This document shows, piece after piece, positions 39,401 to 51,400 of a stretch of 64,000 nt of DNA (position 1 is its first letter; the number at the start of each line of letters is the position of its first letter). The stretch lies in the NCBI RefSeq assembly GCF_047675955.1, contig NC_132918.1:92681106-92745105 (forward strand). Reading direction: 5' to 3'. The notes beneath the pieces were generated by a model. The model made no database searches, was not told where the DNA came from, and worked only from the letters and a program-made list of their open reading frames with translations. The translations under genes and the position numbers were made by a program. Source of the DNA: Chlorocebus sabaeus. Taxonomy: Eukaryota > Chordata > Mammalia > Primates > Cercopithecidae.

Positions 39401-42400
39401 TCACTTTGGCAGCACAAAAACTAAAATTGGAATGATACAGAGAAGATTAGCATGGCCTCAGTGCAAGGATGACATGCAAATTCATGAAGCATTCCATATT
39501 TTAGAAAGAAAAGAAACAAAAGAAGTGTTGGTGAGGATGTGGAGATAGTATAATCTAGTACAGCCATTATGGAAAACTGGAAGTTCTTCAAAAAACTAAA
39601 AATAGAATTACCATATGATCCAACAGTCCTTGTTCCATATTTACACAAAAGATTTGAAACCAGTTTGTTGAAGAGATGTTTGCACTCCTGTGTTCACTGC
39701 AGCACTATTTACAGTAGCCACATTATGGAATCAGCCTAAGTGTCCATCAGCAGATGAATGACTAAAGAAAGTGTATTTTATACAATTGACCCTTGAACAA
39801 CATAGGTTGGAACTGCCCAGGTCCACTTATTTGTGGACTTTCTGCCATCTCTGCCACCCCTTAGACAGCAGGACCAACCTCTCCTCTTCATCCTCCTCAA
39901 CGTGAAGACAAGGATGAAAACCTTTATGAGGACCGACTCCACTTAATGAATAGTGAATATATTCATTTTATTTTCTCTAGCTTTATTGTAAGAATACAGT
40001 ACATAATACATAAAATATACAATATATGTGTGAATTGACTGTGCAGTTATTGGTGAGGCTTCTAGTCCACGGAAGGCTATTAATAGTTAAGTTATGGAGA
40101 ATTCAAGTTATACACAGATATCGGCGGACTGCACAGGAAGTTGACACCACTTACACGAAGACACCACTTACACGATGTATTCAGCCTTAAAAAGGCAGGA
40201 ATTTGTAACAACATGGGTGAAACTGGAGAACATGGTGCTAAAAAAGGAACAGAAAGACAAATACGTAATGTTTTCACATTTCACATGTGACACCTAAAAC
40301 TATTGAACTCTGAAGCAGAGGGTAGTGGTTATGGAGGCTGGGGTGGGGAAAATGGTGATGGCCAAAGGGTGCAAAATCACAGACGGGAGTAACACTTTTT
40401 TTTCTTTTTTTTTTCTTTTTTTTTGAGATCTATTGTACAGTGTGGTGAATATGGTTAATAATAGTGTATTGCAGAGTTTTAAATTACTGAGAGTAAATTT
40501 AAAATATTCTCACAAACAATAAGCATTTGAAATGATGGCTGTATTAGCTTGATGTAATTATTTCACATTGTATTCATAAATCGTAACATCACTCTGTACT
40601 CCATAAATATATAGTTATAACTTGTCAATTTAAAATAAAAAATTTTACATTGTTATTGACATGAGTTACAACTGTCAATCATCCTAGTCTATAACATTTT
40701 TTAACTATTTGGTACAAAAGTGAAAATCTTCAGAGAGAAGAAAAGATGCTAGAGAAGTAGTAATTTCCTAGCAAAGAAGAGTGTGACTGCATCAAAATAT
40801 TTAATTCTATTAAAAACCATATTTTAAAAAGAAATTCTCTTTTCTCAACGAAGTAAGTCTTTAATGTTAACTTATTAGATTCATGTGATGAAAAGTTTGC
40901 CACCATCTTACAGTGCTTTTGTACCATATTTGTTTCTGATTTTTGTTCTGGTTCTTAGGAGGAAGCACGAAAACATTTTGATTGTCCAGTTCTGGAGGGA
41001 ATGGAACTTGAAAATCAAGGTGGTATGGGTACTGAACTCAACCATTGGGAAAAAAGGTTATTAGAGGTCAGTTTGTTTTTAAATTTTACTAGACCTTATT
41101 TAATGAAAATAATTCATAATTATGGTAAAAGTTAGTCAAACAGGTTATAAAGTGAAAAATGTTTAGGTCCCTTTACCCCTTCAGCTCTCCAGATGCACTT
41201 TCCAGATATAATCACTCTTTACATTTTTTGTATATACTTTCATAAATGTTATGTATGTATGTGTAAACACATGCAGAATTGTTTATTTTTTAATGGGTTC
41301 ACATATTTATGCAACTTTTTCACTTTTTCCAAGGCAGTATAGGTGCTTCTGCTATAATGCAATGTATGCTTTCCTGAAAAACCTTTTTCTTCAAAATTGG
41401 ACATGAAAAATAACAAGACTTGTAGGAAAAACAAGTAAACAGATCAATAACAGCAACAAATAAGTCATGTAGAACTCTGAGCTCAGTTTTAAAAAGACAT
41501 TAGATTTTCAATAAATGAAGTTCTATATCTACTCTAGTATTTTTTTTATTAAAATTTTTATATTTTTTAGAGACAGGGCCTCACTGTGTTATCCGGCTGG
41601 AGTGCTGCAGCTGTTCACATGCATGATCATAGCACACTACAGCCTCGAACTCTTTTGGGCTCAAGTAGTCCTCCTGCCTCAGCCTCCCAAGTAGCTGGGA
41701 CCACAGGCACACACCACTGCACCCAGCCTGCTCTAGTCTGTCTCTCTCTCTTTCTTTCTCTCTCTTTTCCTTCCTTCCCTCCCTCCTTCCTTCCTTCCTT
41801 CCTTCCTTCCTTCCTTCCTTCCTTCCTTCCTTCCTTCCTTCCCTCCCTCCCTCCCTCCCTCCCTCCCTCCCTCTCTCCCTCTCCTTTCTTTCCTTTTCCT
41901 TTTCTTTTTCCTTTCTTTCCTTTCTTCTCTTTCTTTCTTACTTCACTTGCCCAGGCTAGAGTACAGTGGCATGATTTCAGTTCACTGCAGCCTCAACCTC
42001 CTGGGCTCAAATGGTTCTCCCACCTCAGCCTCCTGGGTAGCTAGGAATACAAGCATGTGCCACCACACGCAGCTAATTTTCTTTTTGTACTTTCAGTAGA
42101 GATGGTTTCACCATGTTGCCCAGGCTGACCTCAAACTCGTGGACTCAAGCAGTTCACCCGCCTCAGCGGCCCGAAGTGTGGGGTTAGAGGCGTGCACGTC
42201 CGTGCCTGGCTACTCTAGCATTTCTTTACCTTCAGCATCAGCAGTAATAATAACCCATGGTAACTGCATGGGGGATTGTAAATCTGAGTATTGAGGACGG
42301 GGTCAAATGTACATAGACTTGTGAGAACCATGCAGTAAACATTTGCACGCAGAGTCGCTGGCTACACCGAGCAACACTGTACACAGTACAGCATTTTTGT

Positions 42401-45400
42401 ATGGCTGTGTTCGGCTATCTTAGTATACTTTGTGTTTAGGCTTCATCATAAAATAGTCACATGCAGGGAAAATCAATGAACCAGCGTGATTCCATGTTAT
42501 ACTGATGTCATTCCCTTATTTACTAATTTCACATGAGCTCATTCACATTGCAGAAACACATGCTTTCACAGAATAAACTGTATTCTTGGATCTACTCATT
42601 TGTTCTATATGAATGTAGCATAACAGTTCTGTGTTAATGAACAACTATGGTTTAAATTTTGTATTTTAGAAAATGTAATGAGCAACTTATTTATATCTGT
42701 GATACCCCAGGATGGGGTTTCAGTTGGTGTTTTTAGGTTCACCTAAGCAGTCAAACCCACAGGACCTAATCAAGCCATGTTGAGAAAAGATTCCCTTAGA
42801 GAAGGATATCAGAAGGAACACACAGCCCGCCAGCACGGTAGAGCCAGGCGTTCCTCTTGTGCTCCACATGGCAGTGGAGGGACTGTCATCTGTGCCTCTC
42901 CCCCTCCCCGTGCAGCTCAAGACCACAATAGACAGATGGGAGGACCAGCCTGGCTGAGAAAGATCATGTCCAAATAAGAACCAGTATCTTTTTATTTTTA
43001 GAGATCTGCTTAAATAGATAGTTGCAGCTTATACACATCATGCCTAAAGTTAATAGAATTATGGAAGGAATGAAATGAATGCTTGTGATTACTGTCAAAG
43101 TAACAATGATGGAAACTTATGGAAGACACGTACATTTATTCCTTCCATGGCAAGTTTGGCTTTTTTTTTTCCCTTAAGAAATTTTCTCAAGTGACTCCCT
43201 TAAGAAAGCTGTAGATTGGCTGGAAATGAAAGTTTGTACTTTTCAGCAGAAGCTCTGAGAGTAGTAATTACATTAACTTCTCTCAAATCAATTTTGTGTC
43301 CTTGAACTATTTTTTTTTTAAAGCATGGTATCACAGTACTTGAGATGGCCATCTGGTGTGCAATGGAAAGATTTAAAGAATACTCAGAACTGTCCAAAGA
43401 TGAAATAAGCTCCGTCAGAGGCAGTGAAGTCCTCATCATTAGGTGACCTCCTGATAGGAATTGTGTGATATGAATTAAAATATTGGGTAGATGGTAGAGC
43501 CTGATGATGTTTTAGACCTTTCAAGGAAGTCCGTTTACCCCGTGACTCTGTCACACTTGCTTTCATGTTAGCACATGTTTCTGTGATCACAAGAGTTGAA
43601 GGTTATGAAAACATTTTCGGTGTAATTCAGACAGCCGTTCTCCCTGACCTCAAATTATCTGTGCATTTGCCTCATTCACCCACTTTGCTTTACCTGGAGA
43701 GTATAATATTTCTGTAGTGTTTCTGTTTCCATATATTTTTATCTTCATTCATCATAGAGTTCTAAATGCCAGTTGCCTGCCATTCCAAGGGAATTGTATA
43801 CAGTGGAAACACTTAGGGCAGAAAGCAGATTTCACTTCAAGGTTCGGTCTAGTCATTTTAAAGGTTTATGTATTTTACCACTTTTAAACGAATGTCTTGT
43901 CAGCCTCTCACAGATGAAACATTTTAAATATATATATCAGAGGAATTACAGAAAGTATTAGGAGTTGCAGAGAATCTCGTTTTCCAGTTAAACTCTGTTG
44001 GTGATTTTCAGAATGAAGCGATGACTGGTTCTCACACTCAGAATCGAGTATTCTCTCGGATCACTCTGGCGTTAATGGAGGACACGGGGTAAGACAGCTG
44101 TGACAGTGGGATATGAATTGTTTATTACAATGATATTAATACTGAGCTCATAGCTTAAGAAAATGTTGACATTTTATGCTGAAGCAAAATATACTTATTA
44201 ATTATTTGAATCTTGTACAGTTAGCTGTCCATTATTCGTATCAACTCCATTCATTCATTTAATAAATACTTTTGTTGGCTGGTTGTTTTAAAATAGGGTC
44301 TCACTCCTGTTGCGCAGGGTGGAGTGCAGTGGCAATCTGGACTCACTAATCCTGGACTTCCCGGGCTCAAGCAATCCTCCCACCTCAGCTTCCTGAGTAG
44401 CTGGGACTACAGGCACATGCCACTATGCCTGGCTAATTTTTTGTATTTTAAATAGAGATGGAGTTTTGTCGTGTTGCCCAGGTTGTTCACAAACTTCTGG
44501 GCTCAAATGATCCACCCACCTTGACCTCTCCCAAAGTGCTGGGATTACAGGAATGAGCCACTATGCCTGGCAGAAATACTGTTTTTAAATGAAATCTTTT
44601 ATACAACCCCTACATACCAAAAAAAATTAAAGCTGCTTTAGTAGAAGCATTGTTACCTCTTACTCTTTCTAAGACAGTCTGAGAGAAAATTAGAAAATTG
44701 AATCAAATTTGAAAATTAATGGCAGAGGTGTCATTAAAACCATGAAAATTGTTGACACTACCTTCACTGTTGAAAGGTCAAAGAGGTGTAAGGATTTAAA
44801 CATATAGAGGTTATTCTTTTTTTTTTTTTTTTTGAGACGGAGTCTTGCTCTGTCACCCAGGCTGGAGTGCAGTGATGTGATCTTGGCTCACTGCAACCTC
44901 CACCTTTCAGGGTCAAGCGATTCTCCTGCCTCAGCCTCCTGAGTAGCTGGGACTACAGGTGTGCATCACCACACCTGGCTAATTTTTATATTTTTAGTAT
45001 AGATGGGGTTTCGCCATGTTGGTCAGGCTGGTCTGGAACTCCTGACCTCGGGTGATCTGCCCACAGTGCTGGGATTATAGGCATGAGCCACTGTGCCCAG
45101 CATATCTCATTGAGTTTTATGTGACTTAAATGAGTTAATATTTGTAAAGCCCTTTTGTGCAGTGCTTGGCACACTGTAAGTGCCAACTAAGTGTGAGCAT
45201 TATACAAAAAACCGAGCTAAAGACTCATGAAACAAGACTTACTCTTGCTACCTCAGTGCAGTCCTTTATCGTATTGAGTTTTTAAAGAGAGAGGAAGAAA
45301 TGTTAATCAAGATCTGCTAAGTTGATTTCACAACTCACTAATACTACTCAGAAACCCCTGTTTCTAAAGCCCCCTCTACTCCCTCACTAGTGCTCATTCT

Positions 45401-48400
45401 TCTGAATTTAGCTAGAGTTGCTTCCTCAGAAAAACCTTTCCGAATTCTTCAGACTCACTTAGGTTTTTCTGTTACTATGTTCCCGTTAGCATCGTATACT
45501 TCTCCTTTGGAATACTCATCACACTTCAGATGTTTTGTTTTAATATCTGTCTTCCCTACTAGATCATGATCTGCATGAGAGAGTTTCTGTTTATGTGTTT
45601 ACTACTGTAGCCTTCATTTAACAAAGTGCCTACCATGTGACAAATGCTTAATAACTGTTGACTGCTAATACGGAAAGAGCTGCAAAGAAACGGCTATCAA
45701 GAGGGTCTCATGGTGTGTAGCTGGAGTGCCCACCTGGTGATGGAATGACAGCGCTGATAGGATATTCTTCACTCACCAACATGCACCTTCACAAAGGAGT
45801 CTACTTAGTCTACACTTTATTCATAGGGCTAAGGGCTTCTGAGCCTGAGCACCTGCTAAAATAATTGTTAGTGGACAGCACTAGGGGCACTGTCACTGTC
45901 CGGACAGTTTGACCCTGCTGTGACACCAAGGGAGCTGGGAACGTAACTCACATTGTAGTTGCAGAAGTTGCAAGCATTTTGGCATTGGAGCGCTGCGACT
46001 CCTCCAGTTTCTCTCTAAGTGAGAGCTTTGTTCTTTGACAGGAGAGAAGTTTTGGAAGATGCTACATTACATATTTGTTTGATTTTGTAGTAAGGTGATA
46101 TAAGTGGAGGGGATAATTCTTATCTCCCCAACTTTTGAGCCTATTTTTTTTTCAATATTATTGTTTTTTATTACATTTTTTATTATAGAGATGGGGTTTC
46201 ACCACGTTGCCCAGGCTGGTCTCAAACTCCTGAGCTAAAGTGATCCGACCACCTTGGCCTCACTAAGTGCTGGGATTAGAGGCATGAGCCACTGCGCCCA
46301 GCCCTGAGCCTATATTTTTATTTACTGTTTTGATAATGTTAAATGAACAAAATATAATACATACAGGTAAGAGACTATTTTGTATAATTTTATAGTTTTT
46401 GCAAGCTAATCTTGTCTCTAAAAATAAATACAAACTAAAACAAACTGATTGCCTTCGATTAAATTTGTCTGGAAACTCAGTCAGTACTTTCTTTTTTCTG
46501 TTGTTAGAACTTTTTCTTTTGAGACAAGGTCTCACTCTATTTCCCGGGCTGGAGTGCTGTGGCATGATCCTGGGCGGAGGCGATCCTGCCACCTCAGCCT
46601 CCCAGGTAGCTGAGACTGTAAGTACACACCACCGCACACCTGACTAACTTTTTGTATTTTTAGTAGAGACAGGGTCTCACCATGTTGGCCAGGCTGGTCT
46701 CGAACTCCCAACCTCAAATGATCCAACCACCTCAGCCTCCCAAAGTGCTGGGGTTACAAGTGTGAGTCACCGTGCCCAGCTAGGACGTTTAAAAAGTATT
46801 GGACATAGGCTGGGCACGGTGGCTCATACCTGTAATCCCAGTGCTTTGGGAGGCCGAGGCGGGTGGATCACCTGAGGTCAGGAGTTCAAGACCAGTGTGG
46901 CAAACATGGTGAAACCCTGTCTCTACTAAAAATGCAAAAATTAACCAGACATGGTGGTGGGCGCCTGTAGTCCCAGCTACTCAGGAGGCTGAGGCAGGAG
47001 AATCACCTGAACCCAAGAGGCAGAGCTTCCGGTGAGCCGGGATCGTGCCACTGCACTCCAGCCTGGGTGACAGAGCAAGACCCTGTCTCAAAGTAAAATA
47101 AAGTGAAAATTACAATAGAAACGTGTTTTGTTTTGTTACGTAAAAATGTAAAAGTATTTAATACCTCATCATAAGCCTGGTTATTGAATCCCTGTGTAGC
47201 AGTCCCTGCTCTGCAAGAATCATCGCTTATGTGACGGCCTCCAAAGTCTTTCTCAAGGTCCTAAGGTGCTCGCTGTTGAGATTCTCAGTTGTTATGCTAG
47301 AGTTGTTTTTAAAAGGACAGCAATAAAAGTTGCTTTGTTTTTTATTCCACAGCTGGTATAAAGCAAATTACAGCATGGCTGAGAAGTTAGACTGGGGCCG
47401 AGGAATGGGCTGTGACTTTGTCAGGAAGAGTTGTAAATTCTGGATTGATCAGCAGAGACAAAAGTAAGAATGCATTTCCTCACAGTGTCATTGATTACAC
47501 AGTTCCTTTCTGATTTTATGCTTTATCCCAAGCCTAAAATGCTATTTTCAAAATGTAGTCTGAGCAGTTCAATTTTACAATATATAGAAAACCACCTGAA
47601 GATGGTTGGTAATAAGATTGTAAGAAGTAGCTGAGTATTGTTTTTAATCATATACTAAAGAGATCCACAGTGAGGGGCCCAGAGCCATGAACATTTCTGT
47701 TCAGCTTATTATAACTCATAAATATATGTATTTTACAAACCTTTTGTTTCCTCTGTCATTTGTGTTGTTTTCTTCAGAGAATGCACCTATAAGTATAAAT
47801 GCAAATATTGATTCAGGATCAAAAAAAGGCACTTTTGAATAGGAATTTCCAAATCCAGATGCGTATCATAATCACCTAGCAAGCTTTTAAAAAATACAGA
47901 GTAAGTTTGACATCTATCTGTATATCATCTATACAGACATATATCATACATACATACAATACAGATATATATCGACATATATACAATACAGATATACATC
48001 AGACATATATACAACACAGACATGTATCAGACATATATACAATACAGACATATACAAACAATACATATACATATATTCAATAAGACATGTATCAGACATA
48101 TATACAACACAGACATGTATCAGACATATATACAACACAGACATGTATCAGACATATATACAACACAGTTGTTCTTTGGTAACCATGGCGGATTGCTTCC
48201 AGGACTCCACAGATAACAAAATCCATAGATGCTTACATAAAAGTTCCTTCAATAAAATGGAATAGTATTTGCATATAATCTGTGTATGTCCTCCTGTATA
48301 CTTTAAATTACCTCTAGGTTATTTATAATACATAATACAATATAAATGCTATGGGAATAGTTGTTATACTGTATTGTTTAGGGAAAAATGACAAGGAAAA

Positions 48401-51400
48401 AAATGCCCATGTTCAGTACAGATGCAAGCATCCTTTTTTCCCTGAATTTTTCTTTCCTTTTTTTTTCTTTTGAGACAGATTCTCACTCTGTTGCCCAGGC
48501 TGGAGTGCAGTGGCGCAATCTCAGCTCACTGCCACCTCTACCTACCAGGTTCAAGCGATTCTCGTGCCTCAGCCTCCTGAATAGCTGTGATTATAGGCGT
48601 GCGCCACCACTCCTGGCTAATTTTTGTATTTTTAGTAGAGACGGGATTTTGCCATGTTGGCCAGGCTGGCTCACGCCTGTAATCCCAGCACTTTGGGAGG
48701 CCGAGCTGGGTGGGTCACTTGAGGTCAGGAGTTCAAGACCAGCCTGGCCAACATGGTGAAACCCCATCTCTACTAAAAATATAAAAATTAGCCAGGCATA
48801 GTGGCAGGTGCCTGTAACCCCAGCTACTCAGGAGGCTGAGGCAGGGAACAGCTTGAATCCAGGAGGCAGAGGTTGCAGTGAGCCGAGATCGCACCATTGC
48901 ACTCCAGCCTAGGTGACAAAGTGAGGCTGTATCTCAAAAAAGACAAAACAACAACAACAACAAAAGTGTTATGTGAATGAATTCATATTGTATGTGAACT
49001 TTTGAGCATGCCTTTTTTTACTCAGCATAATTCTCTGGAAATTCATCCAGGTTGTTGTATATATCAATAATTTGACTTTTTGTGGCTGGTTAATATTCCG
49101 CAGTGTGATATACCACAGTTTGTGTAAACATTCACACTTTGAAGGACATCTGGATTGTTTCCAGTTTTGGGCTATTATGAATGAAGTTGCTATAAACATC
49201 TATGTACAGGTTTGTGTGTGAACATATATCTTTATTTTTCCAGAAAAAGTGCCAGGAATGCAGTTGCTGGCTCATTAAGTAATTGCAGGTTTAGTTTTGT
49301 AAGAAACTGCCAAACTTTTTAACTCCTAGCAGTGACGTGTAAGTGATATCGTTTCTCCACGTTTGCCAGCATTTGGCGTTGTCACAATTTTTTGTTTAAT
49401 CGATTCTGATAGGAGTGTAGTGATATTTTATTTTGGTTTTAATTTGTGTTTCCCTAATGTCTAATGATGTTGAACCTCTTTTCATGTGCTTACTTGCTAA
49501 TTATATATCCTCTTTGGCAAACTGTCTCTTCATCTTTTTTTTTTTTTTTTTTTTTTTTGAGACGGAGTTTCACTCTGTTGCCTAGGCTGGAGTGCAGTGG
49601 CACGATCTTGGCTCACTGTAACCTCTGCCTCCTGGGTTCAAGCGATTCTTCTGCCTCAGCCTCCAGAGTAGCTAGGACTACAGGCACATGCCTCTATGTC
49701 CGGCTAATTTTTGTATTTTTAGTAGAGATGGGGTTTTACCATGTTGGCCAGGCTGGTCTCGAACTCCTGACCTTGTGATCCACCCACCTCAGCCTCCGAA
49801 AGTGCTAGAATTACAGGTGTGAACCACCACACCCAGCCTCTTCATCTCTTAAGCCAATTTTCTAATTGGATTGTTTTTTACTGTTGAGTTTTGAGAGTTC
49901 TTCATGTATTCTGGGTAGTAGTCCTTTGTCAGATATGTGGTTTGCAAATATTTTCTCCCAGTTCATAGCTTGTCTTTTTTATCCTTTTAACAGGGGTTTT
50001 TGTAGGGCAAATGGTTTTAGTTTTGACGAAGTCCAGAATATCAGTTTGTCCTCTTATTGTGTCTTTGACGTCAAGTCTAAGAAGTCTTTGCCAAGCTCTA
50101 GATCTTGAAAGTTTTCTTATGTTTTTTTCAAAAGTTTTATAGTTTTACACTTTACATTTAAGTCCATGATTCATTTGAGTTAAGTTTTGTATAAGGTGGG
50201 AGACTTAGATCAAGGTTTGTTTCTTTGTGTACAGATGGCCAATCGCTTTAGCACCATTTGTTGGGAAGGCTGTCTTTCCTTTATGGAACTGCTTTCGTGC
50301 CTTTGGTAGAAACAACCAGTTGGGTGTATTTGTGGTGATGTGTTTCTGCTTCTGGGTTTTCCGTTCTGTTCCAGTGATCCCCGTGTCTGTGCCTCCACCA
50401 ATAACACACAGCCCTTAATTGCTGTAATTATTTAGTAAGTCTTGAAATTGGGTAGACTGATTCTTTCCACTTTGTTTTAGAATTGTTCTGGCTGTTTTGG
50501 TTCCTTTGCATTTCCATATACATTTTACAATAATCTTGTCTGTATCTGCCAAAAAACTTGCAGGGATTTTGCTAGGAGCTGCATTAACGCGGTGTGTCAA
50601 TTTCAGGAGAATTGACATTTTTACTGTGTTGAGTTTTCCAATCCATAAACATGGGAGAAAACATTCAGTCTTTCGTTATTAAATATAATGTTAGCTGCAG
50701 ATTTTTATACATGTTCTTTATACATGTTTTTATACATGTTCTTTATCTTTTATACATGTTTTATTTATGTTGAGAAAGTAGCGCTCTATTCCTATGTGTC
50801 TGAGAGCTTTAATCATGAATGGATATTGCCTTCTGTCAAATGCTTTTTCTACGTTAGTTGATATGCATAATCGTGATTTTTTTCGCCTGTTAATATGGTG
50901 TATTTCATTGGTTGATTTTCAAATATTAAATCACCCTTGCATTCCTGGAGTAAACCCCACTTGGTCAGGGCATATAATTATTTCTATATGTTGCTGAATT
51001 CTATGGACTATTATTTTGTTGTGGATTTTTGTTTCTGTATTTGTGATGAATACAATCTGGAGTTTTCTCTTTTTTCCCCAATTATTTTACCTTTAATTAA
51101 TCCGTATGGCTCTCAGAACAATTATATTATGTCAGTTAAACTTGATTTTTTTCAAATCTGACACATTGTGAAAAACAGATATATCCTTCCAGTAAGAGAG
51201 ATTTAAAAAATAATAGAAGAAGAAAAGTTATGAAATACATAATAATTATTACTAAATGAGCAAATAATGGGCTCCCCTGTCATACTTAATATTAGCTTAA
51301 TTTAAATTATTATTTATGGCCAGACATGGTGGCTCACGCTTGTAATCCTAGCACTTTGGGAGGCTAAGGCGGGCTGATTGCTTGAGCCCAGGAGTTCAAG

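Larger units (their letters stand above)
37164..40650 (+). mobile_element. 5'-truncated L1, plus strand
   Basis: ORF2-derived sequence starts within the reverse-transcriptase region (accaacaaactgtataacct, gatgacgtgatcttatatat) and continues through the C-terminal part to a 3'UTR-like stretch ending near 40650. The frames are broken in many places. It is interrupted by a U6 pseudogene (39397-39502) and a Tigger-type element (about 39783-40125). Confidence 0.85.

Noticed and set aside
39397..39502. A functional U6 snRNA gene
   Set aside because: It has many substitutions and no upstream TATA or proximal element, and is embedded in L1 with retroposition-like flanks.
41586..42044. 152-residue Pro/Ser/Phe-rich frame
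   Set aside because: It is a translation of two Alus joined by the TTCC microsatellite.
42720..42977. Overlapping frames on both strands in an Alu-free, GC-richer patch
   Set aside because: Neither product is recognisable and no splice sites or promoter context support an exon. It is left as unassigned intron.
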